Below are positions 49,249 through 63,045 of a stretch of 64,000 nt of DNA, piece after piece. The translations under genes were made by a program, and so were the position numbers. The stretch is taken from assembly GCF_905475395.1 (NCBI RefSeq), contig NC_058338.1, forward strand, positions 46,287,935 to 46,351,934, given 5' to 3'. The notes beneath the pieces are model-generated. The model searched no databases, was not told the DNA's origin, and saw only the letters and a list, made by a program, of their open reading frames with translations. Source of the stretch: Chrysoperla carnea (taxonomy: Eukaryota > Arthropoda > Insecta > Neuroptera > Chrysopidae). Numbering within the stretch: position 1 is the stretch's first letter; each line of letters begins with the position of its first letter.

Positions 49249-52200
49249 TTAATCAACATGTCGAATAACTTCTTTTAAATTAACACTGCTGGTACGTTCG
49301 AATTCTGTTTGACATTCATCTTTTTTAACATGTCTTCCAGAATTTCTATTATACTCTCCATCGTCAATGTTATGTGAATCATCTAATGTTTTTAAAAAAT
49401 TATTTAACTTAAAATTCCTACTCAAGGATGGATTACAGCCTTTGACTGAAATAATTAATAAAATTACCAGTACAATTATAAATAATATAACAATTACAGC
49501 AAGCAGTATAATGTTGAAACGTGTAAATGGTTTGCTATGGTATGATGGTGGATCCTGCCAATTACTCCATACATTATTCCAATAAATTGGATCAGCCATT
49601 GGATCTTCAGGTATATTTCGTGGTTTTAGAGTACTTTTTCGGTATTCGCTAAGAGCATCCTCTAAGTTACGTAAAATTAATGGTTGTTGTGAAGCTAAAT
49701 TAATTTGTTCACATGGATCAGCTTTGAGATTAAATAAACATGGAGATTCTGTTGGTTCACAGATCGAGGTTGGATTCATTTCTGATGTATTTAGCTTGGG
49801 GCATATAACAGTTGCTTCTTTTCGTAATAATTGAATTGCTTCCTTGGAAAGTAATGATTTTTTTCGGAAAAAGCTGTCATCATCTAAAAATAAAATTGAT
49901 AAATTTAAATAAAATTTTTATATTAGGTCCCGTTTTAATCCAATCATGCATTTATTTTACCAGACGTTTGTTTTATCGGTATCAATTGTCGTGGCCAGTA
50001 TGTGGTCATTACCACACTTTTTAAAAAGAGGACGTGTCTATGCAAATTTAACACTCTTATGTTACTAATCGGTTATATTTTTCTTATAGAAAAAGTACAC
50101 GAAGGTTGTTAAATTTACAGAAAAAATGTCCACTTTTAAAAGAGCTGGGTATTGGATACCCAAGACCAATTTTTTGCCATTGGGGAATTTCAAGGTGAAA
50201 TAAAATTAATTTAATTTTTTAGCTCTAATCTTTTTCTATATCAGATAGTACAGGAGACTATCTGCAGACGAGTCCATATAACCTTCATTCTGAAACCTAT
50301 TTCGATCAGTTACTGTTAACCGAAAACTGAATTGATTTCAATTACCCGGTTGATAGTGAGTAAAACGTAACATATTATGTAAGGAGGTACATAAATATAC
50401 AGAGGGCTCCAAAAGTTTTAGCCAGCATTGCTTTAGTTCCAAGTTGCTTCCTTTGGGAGCTTGACGGTCCTAAAGTTGAAAATTTGAAATAGTTTTTTGT
50501 AACTTAACTCCAATCACGAAATGCCTCATTACGAACACTGAGTATAGGTTACATTGTTTTATAAGACAATAAAAGCTAACATAAAAATTACGTTTATCAT
50601 CAATCCATTATCCAAGGACGTGACCTTTTTATATTTCAAACCCTCCTTATTTCTGAGTCCATCGAAGTAATGGATTGAATTGAAATTCAGTAAGTAGACC
50701 TTTTTTTATGAAAAACAGAAATGCTTTTTGATAACTTTTTATGAAAATATAGGTCGAGTAGAGCCTGTAACTCAAAAATTACGCATTTTTAACAACAAAA
50801 ACACTATGAAAAAAATTGTTAAAAAGTCACAATATTTGAAATATCTTAAAACGATTTTTTTTGGCTCCACCGCACACGTGATCTGTGATGTCAATCCGAC
50901 AAGCAATGACAATAAAACAGTTTCAACAGTTGTATTAATATATCACTATTATCAACTTTGACGTCAAACCAACCTTCGTGTAACATCGTTGGTTTCCGGA
51001 TCGTTTTCGCCAATTTGAATTTTAGGTCAAAGGTAAAAAGGTTAGGTAAAAAGGTCTATTGTGTACTACATAAAAGTTACTCTAGGTAATCGTTTATCAT
51101 TATGGTTTACTGAAAATTTGCGTTTTTGATGTATATTTTAAATTATTTTTTTAGATACGTACCACTAATTTCTTGCAATCTTTCTTTTAATTGCAATGAT
51201 GTTATAAGTCCAGTTATTGCAACTCCAGCTTTCGAATTTAAGACACTTTCTTCATCATATTTAGCATGACTTGGATCTAAATCAAGTCCTGAATGACCAT
51301 ACCAACCGCTAGGATACCACTCTTTAGGATTTCCACTACCGGAGATATATTTCCAATCACCTTTACGGTATGCTGCATAATCTGTTTCAATATTTACAAC
51401 AACATCAAAGCGATTGCTAAGAGTTTCTGGATTTTGTAATGCATTCCACATATCTCTTCCGTCTAAATTTGTTAATGTCTCATTTATGCCAGCTGCTGAT
51501 AGTAAAGTGGGCACCCAATCGCAGATGTGCATTAGTTGATTTGAGATCGCTTGAGTAGTATTTAAAAGAGGACTCCAAATTGCAGCGGCTCCTCGTACCC
51601 CACCTTCAAATGGAGAAGCTTTCATCTAAGCAAAAATAAAAAGTTTTTTATTAGTTTATAATTGAACATTTCGTTATCATTTTTGTAAGTCATTGTTATT
51701 CTCATTAGCTAACTTTGAATTGTCGGTTCATTAGTCAAATATATCATTTTTTTAACCCACGAACTAAAAAAAGGGGTGTTATAATATGACCGCTATGTGT
51801 GTGTGTCTGTTTGTCTGTCTGTGGTATCGTAGCACCTAGACGGATGAACCGATTTTTTTGTTTTGTTTGAAAGGCAATTAAATGGAAAGTGTTCATAGCT
51901 ATGTTTCAAACGCAAGTTTAGGATTCCGCACTCGAAAAAACCAAAAAATTGGCGATGATTTTCAAAATCGACTCAGTTTGGAAAAGGCTTTAATGAAAAA
52001 AGATTCTTATTGCTAAGGGTGTTTTTTTAAGAATGTAAAGTTTCCTTACCCCACGTAAAGGATAATTTGATCCATGGTTGGCATGTATACCAAATGTTGG
52101 CGCACCATTATCAGCTAAAAACATAACAATTGAATCTTCCAACATGTGTTTTGCACGTAGAGCTGCAACAACTTCACCTACACTTTTATCCAGCAAAGAA

Positions 52201-55200
52201 ACCATGGCTAAAAATTAAAGAGAAGCATAAATAAAGTAAAAATTTTCGCGTCCAGTTATTAATTTTTGTATTTTTATTAAACAACGTATATTAATATATT
52301 ATTTTGTATATTTAACTGCTTACCTGCATACACACGTCTTTCTGGATCTTCTATGTGACTAAATTTTGCAATTTCTTCATCTGGTGCTTGCAGTGGATTA
52401 TTTCTATTACCAGTATGTGCAGCCAAATGTGATAAATACATAAACATTGGTTTTTCTGGATTATGATTGTTGATTAAATATACAGCTTCGTCAGTAAATA
52501 GATCTGTGGAATACTTTCCAACTGTATCATAAGCAACATCCATATTTCTACGCATATCTAAGCCTTTTATTGATCCATTAAGCTGAAAAATATACATAAC
52601 TTATACATTTTGATAAAAATAATGTAACAAAACAAAAACAAAAAGCATCTATGGATTATTTCTTTTTGATTTCTACAATTGAATGAACTAGTCTCTTCGA
52701 GTAATTTTCTTGAGTCTCAACATTTTTTCCAAAAACGCTTTGTTCAACTCTTTTTGAAAGAAAAATAAATTCAAAAGGCAAGTAAGAAATTTTTTAGTGA
52801 TATGATATAAATTTTTTATTTGTTAAAGGGGTTATGCAAGGGAAAAAAAAACTTTTTTCAAACCCAGCCACTGCCTATTTTATTAATATCTTTTGTATTT
52901 CTTATGGCTCTTAAAACTGAAGATTCTAGAATAATACTAACCGTAACATATACATTATGATCGAAGTAATCTTGCAAACCATTCCAATAACCAAAGTGTG
53001 AATCAAAACCACGGAATGTTGGTGTATATTCATGTTGGAAGAATCCTAAATGCCATTTTCCAATAGCATGGGTTGCATAACCGGCTTCACGTAAATATTC
53101 TGGTAATAATTTTTCATCCAAAGGAAGTCCCCATGGCTCATTTTCCAAAATCACGTCATGTTGCATTCCTGTTAAAAATTGAAATCTTGTAAAATTTTAT
53201 TAAGTTTAAAAAAAATTTTATTGTAGTAAGTTGATTTTTTTGTCTTTAATTTTTATAGATGTAATATCTTAATATATATATTTCTTGTGTGCGTGTGTAT
53301 GTAATTGAACTCCTCCTAGACGGCTGGACCGATTTTGATGAAATTTTTTGTGTGTGTTCGTGGAGATTCGAGAATGGTTTAAATTTACAATTTGGTCCAG
53401 TACAACTGTTTTTGAGGGCTCCGTACCAAAAAAATGAAATTTCATTAAATGGTGGGAGCGCATATAAATCATATCACATTATGTATACTATGTGTACTAT
53501 GTATTTTTAATAGTATTCAGGTATTGTCAATAGGCATTTATTAGAGCCATATGCGAGCGCAGCGAGCTCTACTATCAAAGGTCAGGCCAAAGGTCGAAGG
53601 TCAGGCCACTCCAATAAATAGGAGTTAAATTGGGGTTTAGCGGGATGGGTTTAGCGGACAGGCTAAACGTAGTATAGGTATTCATGAATTGGAGTTACGT
53701 TTTTACGGGACCACGTCCGTCGGGGCCGCTAGTATATGTATAAAACATAAAGTACTTTGATAGTTACGACATATTCATGTTATGTTTTTAGATTTTAGAA
53801 CACCAAAAAAAGTTAATCTTAAGTAGATACATCTTTAGAAATAGGTACAGGGTATGGTGTAGTACCTCGGATATATTTTAAATTACTCTATAGTGTATAG
53901 AGTATTGTACAAGATGAACCATTTTAATCTATTATGGCTTATAGCTCGTTTTGTAATTAACTAACCCAAGAAATATCTTAAACAAAAGTTACAGAGTTTG
54001 ATGGGGGGATATCATGTTCTGACATTTTTTATCATGTTCTGACAAATTATTTTTTGTTTGGGTAACTACAAAACGGGTAATTAGTCATAATTAATTAAAA
54101 TTGTCTACCCTGTATATAAGCAATAACTAATCCATGTTCATTTGTTATAAGTAAAATAGAAACAAAATGTTTGAGTGTTTGAAAGTAAAAAATTTGTTGT
54201 TCATTTATATGTTGGCTATTTTATTTTGTCATTTAAATCACATTCCATCTAAATCACTCCTTATTGGTGGATATTTTGTTATATCATATTTCAGTTTTAA
54301 ACATAACGTAAAATTTCCAGGAAGTTAAGCTTGAACAGATATACCGTTATGTACCATTGATCTAACAATTTGACGCATGATTGATACATGATAAACAGTT
54401 CCTACTAACTTTTAAAATTATTATCTCCGTTATTGGGAAATCACTAATGACGTCAAGTAGTCAATAAGGCAATAACAAGCAGGCTTACATCTTAAAAACT
54501 AGTGATCCATGGAATGACTGAAACATTTAAAGATTGGGCTATTTTGTATTAGATAGTTTCATACATTTTAACAGTATTTTTAAATTACTATGGTTTTAAT
54601 ATCCTTCTATTTATCCAACGACTACTGTTATCGTATTTCTATTCTAAGTTACCTGTACATGTAAGGTAGAATAATCTCCTCAATAGGTTACATTTATGGA
54701 TAAGAATAGTGCAAGTGAAAAAAAAGACTCAATTGGTTTGCATCAATAAAATTACCAGTTGAAGCTAAAATGGAACGCAAAATAAAGCCCATATCTGTAA
54801 GAGAAACTTTTGGAGTTTCCAATGTTTCAATCACATAATATATTATATGATGACCTCTTGAGTAAACTGTAAATACTACATATTGAAAAATTATACAATA
54901 TAGTGTGATCCATGGTATAATATGATATTGTACCATGGCTCACATTGGTTGTCATGTCTCATACGTTTTTGTCGATGGCTGCTTAGTATTTATTCAAAAA
55001 TATATACTTTATGTATGAATAATAGCATCTAATACTATTAACATTAATTATTTCCATTATTATATTTAAAAAATACCTTAAAAAAACAGAGCACATTTTG
55101 GACTCTGGTATTACACTCTCCCTTATTATATAATGATGAATGACATCGCAAATTACATTTAAGAAAAAAATGCTTTTATGTGTAATTTCAATAATAAAAA

Positions 55201-58200
55201 GTTTTGCGAGAAAAAATATGAGCATAATTATGTAAACCCAAATTTATAGTTTATTATCTTTTATATCAAGTAAAGATTTGCTGGATAGGCGAAAATCTTG
55301 GAAATTTTAAACCATTTAAGTAAAAAAAATAGATTTGATTCAGTTCTAAGTGGTTAGATTTTAACATCGTGATCAAATTAAGTCTCAACGGGCACTATGA
55401 TCTATGTGAATTTCTTTGAGTTATGAGCCTTGGAATGTCAATAAATAATATTAAAAAAAAAAAAAATTATGCACGCATACCCTCAGATTAAAACACTCAA
55501 GCTCACAATTTAACACACAAAATTTTTTTGAAAAATGTTTTTGAAAAAAAAAAATGTTTCTGTGCTGTGGGCATTTTATCTCCCCCTATTTGACTTCTTC
55601 ATTCCACTTTCCTTCTATTCATTCACTTTTCCTCACACAAGAGTCCTATGATAAAAATTTTTTTTATGTGAAAATAAAAAAAAGCTACAGACCTAGTTGC
55701 CTAATTGGTAAATGTGGCACTAAAATGTGCTATTGTTAATAGTACATGAAGTGTGTGTGAATTGTAATAATTATGTCTGCCACATATGTGGCCGCATTTT
55801 ATTAAGTTGAAAACCCTATTAATCCAGATAAAATTGACTTAAAAAGATTAAAGAATAAAAAAAAAAGAAAAAAAATCTGTAAAAAATAATAATAAGGTAT
55901 CTAATTAATCATTTTATCCCACAGCCTATAATTAACATTCAATTAAATGTATATTTATTAATTCCAGTTTTAAATAAATAGTAAAATATTCATTTCACGT
56001 AGGCGATGTTGGCGAATTGATATGAAAATATCAGTAAATGAGAGGAAATTAATAAAAAATTTTGAGAATAAAAAATTTTTTTTTATACGGAAAACAATAT
56101 CCGAATTCATGAGGAAAATATGGCGAATATGACCAAAACTGGTGTTTTTTTTTTTTATGTTTTGATTATTTAGCATATAATTTAAAGAAATGTTTATTTC
56201 CCAGGTTAATCTTTTGGATTACCAAAAATCCTAATAAAAATAATTCTATCAAAAATTTAAAGAAAAAAAAAATTGGTTTTTTGAAAAAGTGTACAAAATA
56301 AATTTCAAAAATATAATGTAAAACTTTTTTTTCCGGCTAGAAAGGAAGATATTCATTTTTTTCGTATTCGTGGAAAAACAGAAATAATCTAATTCACCAC
56401 GAAATACAATCTTCCAAGCTTAAACTTTAAGAATCTGAAGTCAAAATATTCAAATTAATTAGGTAATGATAGAAAGTTATTCCAATTTTAAAAGTGTGCG
56501 TGACTTTTGCGTCACCCTGTATTATAACTCTCTATATAAATACGTAAGGTATATTCTTCTTAAATTACTTACGAAAATATTGAAATAATTCGTGAGTAAC
56601 GACATAATTGAAAGAGAAATTGTATGAACAGAAATTAATAGAAAAATTGATATAAACATCCATAGTTCATTTACCTCTTTTATTGTAAAAATTGAGTGAC
56701 TATACACATTTGTATATTATTGTTAAGATTCCGTAGATTACGATTTATTATTAGGTATTATTATGTTATTATTAGGTAGGTAATTACATATTTAACTTGG
56801 AATAACAAATAGACTAAGAGCTAGCGCCAGCTAATCATAACTTAAGTCGTGAAGGTTTTAACTTTGAGTGCCTATATTCTCAGTACTTAATTAAAATATT
56901 ACAAGTTACAAACAAGGATTACACCTGACAAATCTGATCCTTAGAAAAAATTGATGAAAGATTGACACTGAAGGTGTCCAATACCAGGATTCAGACAACA
57001 ATTTTAAAGCGGTATTTAAAAAGCTAGACCCTTGGAAAAAGTCTCATTTATAACCTCACATATGGTTATAAATGAGAGACAGGGACTGCTGAACATAAGC
57101 CAAAGTAAAGAGTTTTTCAAAATTATCACCAAATTTTAATGTTACGCTATTTGTGTAGCAAAGTTTTGACAGCGAAAAAAACAAAGACAGCGTTACAGCT
57201 GACAGTTTAGGATTTTTTTAGGAAGTGAACTACCTAAAAAAAAATGCGTTTTCAATGTTCAGCATGGTTTTACTGATAATGGAGATATGTTATCTACATC
57301 ATCCAATTTTCATGCAAATTTGGTTGGAATAATAATTTATCTTCACCAAATGTGAAAATATAAATTAAATAAAAAAAATTAAATAATCTAGATCATAATC
57401 GACCACTCAAATCATGTAATTTACACCGTACGAAACCATCCACACCTTGGTGAAGTAAATATAAAGCTGTATAAACGAAATTAAGCCGCACTTATGCGAA
57501 ATAGGCAAAGAAAAGTTCGAAGAGAAAGTTCATACATACCAGCAAAAAACTTAAGGTGTAAATTTTAACAAATATGGTAATTATCCAAGTAATTAATTTG
57601 GCCTATCATTTTATGATAGGCCAAATATTAATGAAGGCTATGCCTGTTGTAACATAACAACATATTTTATACGATTTTTGTATGTTAAATTCTATACTTC
57701 GAAGCCCTTTTTATTATTTCCGGGTTTTAGGATTTTTTTCCAGATCAAGATTTACCCAACAGTTATAATTTCAAAAATTTTGTCTTCAAGACTTTGATTG
57801 CTTAAGTTTCAGTCTTTATACTTTAACGTTTGTCCGATGTGCTGGTTTTCACTTGCGGGAGTGTGTTGGACCCTGGGTCTGGCTCTTTAAATACTATTAA
57901 GAAATGGTTGTCTGAGTATGACGCGAATGAGCCCAAATATTAGTTGCGTACCTTTTTGCAAGCTTTATAACAGCTTTTCATTCGTATCTTAAGTGCTGGG
58001 AATAAAAATGCAAAGTTCTAATTTTTATATTTTAACAAATATCTGAGAGGTGCTAGCTCCTAGTTTAAAGTGATTACATCAAAGTTTCATAATGGTCATT
58101 TAAGTAAAATGTAAGCTCTAATAGTATGATCGACCACCAAATTTTTATTTATTTATTAATTTCTGGCCCCAGAAAAGGAGTTAAAATCATTTTTGAAAAA

Positions 58201-59122
58201 GTGTTGCTGAAAGGAGGGATAATTAAAATAATTGTCTGACCGCGTGGTTAATGGGTTAATTTAGTGTTCGATAATATCAAATCACGCTACTGAACCTTCG
58301 GAACTATGTTTCATTGCAATACAAAACCTTTATATAATTATGATCTTGTCTTGATTAATAAACGAATTAAAATTCTAGAAAAAAAAAGTTTTTCGTATAT
58401 TTAGTATGAGATTATATAATAATAGTACCTACAATATAGTCAAATAGAAATTTATTGAAAGAAAGTGAAATGATATGTGATTTATGTATACTTTTGCTAC
58501 GTAATGAGTTAATGACTCATCATTATTTATTATCATTGTCAATTATGGATGTTTTCTCACCTTTCACGACCAATCAATCAATTGCACAATACTTAATAGT
58601 TAAATAATTCACACTCATTTTAGTTTTCATATTTAAAATCATAGACAAAAGATTGAGTTATTAAAAGAAAGTATTAAAAACAACGTTCTTATTAGGCTCA
58701 TAAAGAGACCATTCGATTTTCCCATATTAATTTGGAATTTTAAAGAGGATTACAAAAAGTATTAACAGATTAATATATTAACAGAAGATATCACAGATAA
58801 GTATTCGAATTCTGGACGTTTCCGAAGACAAAAATCCTTTTCAAACAAAACAATCTTTTGAAGACTATTTAATTATTTCGAAGCTCATAAAAAAACCTGA
58901 ATATTTAAAGATCAATTTTTATGAGTGAAAATTATGTGTAAAATCAATTGAATTATGCATACCAGTATGAATAGGATATTTTCCAGTGAGGAAAGCTGAT
59001 CTGGATGGTGTACAAAGGGCTTGGACATAATGATTATTTAAAATAATTCCATTAAATGCTAGCGCGTCAATATTTGGTGTTGGAATTTGATTACTGCCAT
59101 GGAAACTGATATCATTCCAACC
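49249..59122 (-). CDS. Arylsulfatase (ARSB/I/J-like) with C-terminal membrane anchor, 5'-partial
   Basis: This is a family S1 sulfatase, of the group that hydrolyses sulfate esters of glycosaminoglycans or related glycans after passing through the secretory route. Six exons with GT/AG borders and consistent phases: 59122-58963, 53168-52942, 52582-52324, 52207-52050, 51625-51163 and 49883-49249, giving 633 residues to TAA. The first coding exon, with signal peptide and Asp-Asp metal ligands, is missing. Residues 1-53 have [21 protein letters not shown] and the formylglycine signature CTPSR (C37). GKWHLG is at 90-95, [15 protein letters not shown] follows in exon 3, DNG is at 248-250 and EGGVRG at 275-280. 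[17 protein letters not shown] block precedes a C-terminal extension with about 22 hydrophobic residues (about 546-568) and a charged tail of about 65 residues, absent from soluble lysosomal ARSB. The 5.8-kb first intron in view is full of repeats. The family is certain; which paralog is not. Confidence 0.92.
51752..51975 (+). repeat. Dispersed repeat family R2, copy in sulfatase intron
   Basis: CGAACTAAAAAAAGGGGTG, GACCGCTATGTGTGTG and GTATCGTAGCACCTAGACGG match copy 1 at 15222. It lies between sulfatase exons 51625-51163 and 52207-52050. Confidence 0.75.
53267..53732 (+). mobile_element. Helitron-like element H2 (466 bp) in sulfatase intron
   Basis: It begins A|TCTTAATATATATATTTC, then CTCCTAGACGGCTGGACCG and TTTTGATGAAATTTTTTG. 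It ends with a GC-rich hairpin (GGACCACGTCC) and GGGGCCGCTAG|T. No coding capacity. It is distinct in sequence from family H1. Confidence 0.65.
53847..54114. mobile_element. Possible small TIR element
   Basis: Outer ACAGGGTA and TACCCTGTA are inverted, and inner CTCGTTTTGTAATTAACTAACC and GGTAACTACAAAACGGGTAA are partly complementary. It lies within the 5.8-kb sulfatase intron. Confidence 0.4.
57597..57625. repeat. Perfect 13-bp hairpin
   Basis: TTTGGCCTATCAT, a TTT loop, then ATGATAGGCCAAA. It lies in the sulfatase intron. Confidence 0.9.
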
Positions 59123-59365
59123 CTGGAACAAATAAAAAATAATAATTAAATTTTCATTTTAATATCTTGCGTATTGCTAGTCTACACTCCAATAATGTTT
59201 TGCTTTATTTATTGTTTTATATAGAAATAACGATTCTCAATATAAATGTGAATGAAAATTATCTGAATGTCGTCCAGATTATTCCCACACACTTTTCGGG
59301 TTAAATACCGGTCTATTAAATTGATAGTACAGTTAATGATGTTAAAAATAAAGGAAAATGAAAAA

Positions 59366-59729
59366 AACCGCTTGAATTTTACTAAAACCTCATGGGATTT
59401 GTTTCTTAGGTGTCAAATGTCATTAGTAAGGCATGAGTTAGTGGTGCAAATATTTCTATTTTTTAATAAACAATAAATCGGCAATTCAATTAAACGGTTA
59501 ATGTTAAAGTTGACTTACGAAATTAATAAATAAGCAACTTGAATTACGTATACTTTATACATGTATAATAATAGTGTTCGATTATTTAACAAACACTTAA
59601 CATTTACGTCATACAAGTTGCCAGAAATATTTTCATCACTAACTTATGTCTTACCTACTAATGATATTTGACATCTAAGAAACACATTCCATGGGGTTTT
59701 AGCAAAATGCGAGCGGTTTCTTGCATTTT
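59366..59729. mobile_element. Inverted-repeat element with ~95-bp arms
   Basis: The left arm (59366-59460) and right arm (59625-59729) match inverted: ACCGCT, TTTTACTAAAACC/GGTTTTAGCAAAA, GTTTCTTAGGTGTCAAATGTC and ATTAGTAAGGCAT with complements. A solo arm lies near 48888-48935. Confidence 0.75.
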
Positions 59730-59730
59730 T

Positions 59731-61171
59731 CTTTATTAGCCATTTTTTGTAAGAATATTTACTGTACGATTTATGCATGGTGAATTTAAAAAAAATTAAT
59801 TTTGTTTATAAAAATTGCGGATAATAATAGATTATGATTTATTGTAATTTTATCAATAACTATTTATTATTAATTAGTACATTAATTAACATGTATACTT
59901 CTAATGTATACTATGACAACTATAATTATTTATTGTTAAGTAATTAAATCACGTGTCATGTGTGTGTGGATAAATAATTAATAATTATTGAATTATATTT
60001 TATATTTTATTTTTAACTAAATAAATTAAATTAATATTGTTAGTCATAGTCATACTGTCATGGGAATTCTAATAAATAATATTCCTAACGAACACTAAAG
60101 AAAAATGATGAGATCCTAATTTGTAAGATAAAATACTCCAATTACTTTAAAAGAATTAGACTGAGAGACATTGATACAAAATGTCCAATCATTCGTCACA
60201 GTATATTGTAAGAAATGCATAGCGCTTACTCCAATGCTGGTATGATATAGACATAAATATTATAGTATCTCTGTTAGCATATAAGTAATATTAGAGTATT
60301 AAATAGAGCGATCCACCAGAAGTATTGCATTAGCGCAGTTAATGAATGTTTATAAAACTAAGTTTTTTGATAATGAACCGATTTTTATCATTTACCGATT
60401 TTTATTTTGTTTATTATAGTAATAGTTGAAAAAGTTCCTTAAATTAGTTTGTGATCCTTCCCTTCTTTCTTTTTCGGGCATTTGACTTTTATGCCCTAGA
60501 GTTCCCGAAATGTTTTGAAAATAATAAATGAGGATGAAAATACCAATCTGGAGGCTTTTTGGGCCGTTGAATTCTTAAAAAGTGAAAATTCAATTTTAAC
60601 TATTAAATGTTAACAGATATAGGTATTTCCGGAATATACCTATTAAGAACTGCAATTTGACATCAGAATAATTGTGTTTTTTTATAATTTACGCCTGGGC
60701 CGAAAAGAAGAGGTCGAAAGCCAAGAAGAGGTCGAGATATCAAAAGCCAAATTTACTGTGTAATTCGGCTGAAAAAGTCCGTACATTATAAAATGTAAGA
60801 TAAGATGTTAAAACCGTTGTGTAATTAAATATTAAAGATATATGGGTCGGAGTTTAGCGATCTTTAAAAAAGTCGAAAATAACAATTTTGATTAGACATT
60901 CCGTAATTCGACCAAATATCTCGTACAATATTATGTAAAAGCTGTAGGGAGGTGGAGAATAAAAAAAAAAGAAAGTACAAGCTTTTGAATTAGCATTAAA
61001 TCGTGGTAAATAGATAAAGTAATGATGAAAAGAAAATAATAAACATTTGTGGAATTATTTGTAAAGTTTATAAATTTGAAACTTTGTTCCGTTATTTTTT
61101 TTTTTTTTTAAATAAATGAATAAGTAAAATATTCGCATCGTGTCTATTTGTTTTTTCCTAACCTATCCCTA
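59731..61171. other. Upstream intron or 5' flank of the sulfatase, no exon seen
   Basis: I looked for the missing Asp-Asp-Leu exon of the sulfatase here and to the window end without success. AT-rich sequence only. Confidence 0.4.
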
Positions 61172-61651
61172 TCCCTATATATTATAAAAGTGAAAGTAAG
61201 GATGTTTGTTTGTTTTGTTTGTTTGTTTGTTTGTTACGCTTTCACGCAAAAACTAGCGAACGGATTTGAATGAAACTGAACAGCAATATAGCTTATACAT
61301 CAGAATAACACATGAGCTATAAATTATAAAAATATATTAAAAAAATTAAATTTATTCTGACATTTTACTGCTTCATCTATGATAATCATTTTAAACCATA
61401 AATTAAAGATTTCTGTAAAAATTTATAATAATAGTAAATTTCAAACAATTCATGGCCTTCTTTTCTGGTATACTCAATCAATTTGACTATTTTACACTTA
61501 AAAAAATTGAAAACTGTGCAAATATTTTAGCTGTGTAAAACAATCCCTTCGAGTTTTATGGAATGGGAACAAGTGAAATCAAGATAGGTGGAAGCTATAA
61601 AGCGGTGGTTTTTACTTTTAAGCCTAGAGAAGCGGGTGGGTATCAAGCTAG
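61172..61651 (+). mobile_element. Helitron-like element H1, copy b (480 bp)
   Basis: It begins A|TCCCTATATATTATAAAAG with a long (GTTT)n tract, has AAACTAGCGAACGGATTTG, and ends GAAGCGGGTGGGTATC with CTAG|T. It is the longest member of the family here. Confidence 0.7.
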
Positions 61652-62411
61652 TATAACAATAAAATTCAACTGTTTTTAAAGTCGTGCAAGAGCCTTCAAT
61701 AAAAAACTAATATTATAATCACGTTTCCATATTAAATATTTATTTCTAATGACATAGGTGTATTTTATGATAATTTAATGATAAGATTTAAATTTTGCAC
61801 GTATCGAAGCACATGCTTACTAAACTGGTTTAAATTTTTTTGCCGATAATTTATAACCGTTTTTAGATTCTTGGATATAATAATAAGTAAATGTTATTTT
61901 TAGATTTGCAAAAAATATAATTCGATTATTTTCAAGAGCAACTGTTACAATTATTATACATCTACAGTCTCTGAAGGCAGTCTAGCATATAGAATACATT
62001 ATTTTCAAAATGTCCATACACAGAGGTCAGTTTTTTAGACAACAAATCGGCGTTTTTTGGTTTGTTTTTTTTGGTAAAATTTTACTTATGGAAAAAATCA
62101 TATTATACAAGTATTAAAGAGTACCTATAACAAAGACTGGATGGTGATAGCTCTAAAATAGGGAATCGGTTCCCACTATATTCTAGTTCCTAAATGTCAA
62201 AATTATTCAAAATTAAAAAACAAAAATAATTGCACATATTTCCAACGAGTTGCATAAAGATTTAAGTCGATAGATCAAAATCTCGGAAACCGTTTTGTAA
62301 AACCACATTTTAAGGAAAACACGTTTACGTATTTTATGTATATCATCAATATACTTACCTATCATTATTTGATTCCTGCAGGACCATATAATAAGCCATA
62401 TAATTCATTTT

Positions 62412-62700
62412 ATCCCGAAATAAAAAACAGGGTGTTATAAGTTTGACCGCTAAGTGTGTGTGCCTGTCTGTCTGTGGCATCGTACGGATGAATCGATTTT
62501 GATTTTCTTTGTTTCATTTGAAAGGTAATTTAATGGAGGGTGTTCTAAGATATATTTCAAATGCGAGTTTAGGATTCCGTACCCGAAACAAAAAAAATAG
62601 GCCATGATCTTCAAAATCGGTTCAGTTTGGAGAATACTCTAAGGAAAAAGGTAAATGAATGGAGAGTGTTCTTAGATATGTTTCAAGTGCGAGTTTAAAA
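62412..62700 (+). repeat. Dispersed repeat family R2, copy 3
   Basis: GGGTGTTATAAGTTTGACCG, CTGTGGCATCGTACGGATG and GCGAGTTTAGGATTCCGTAC. After it a shorter internal segment is repeated (GGAGAGTGTTCTTAGATATG). Confidence 0.7.
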
Positions 62701-62759
62701 TTTATTATTTAAACAAAAATACGAATTTTGCTTTATAATTTTTGGAGTGTATTCTAAAC

Positions 62760-63045
62760 ATATTTAATACCTCCTGCGTTACCCGGAATTAAAAGAGATT
62801 TTGAGAGTTTTTATCGTTACTGTGTAAATAAGTGAAGCCATCACGAGCTATTACAAAACTCTTTAAAAAACAAGGCTTCTGTATACTATTCCATAAGAAC
62901 CGTGCATCTTTCCGGGATAAAAATAAGCCTATGTGCTTGCTATTCCAGACTATAATCTACCTGTTGCGATTGAGTAACAAACATCCATCCATCCATTCAT
63001 CCATCCAAACTTTCACGATTATAATATATATATATATATCAGATT
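62760..63045 (+). repeat. Retroelement 3'-end-like fragment
   Basis: CACGAGCTATTACAAAAC, CGTGCATCTTTCCGGGATAA, AAGCCTATGTGC, (CATC)n and CACGATTATAATATATAT follow the layout of common insect RTE/SINE tails. The 114-codon frame across it is not a gene. Confidence 0.5.
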
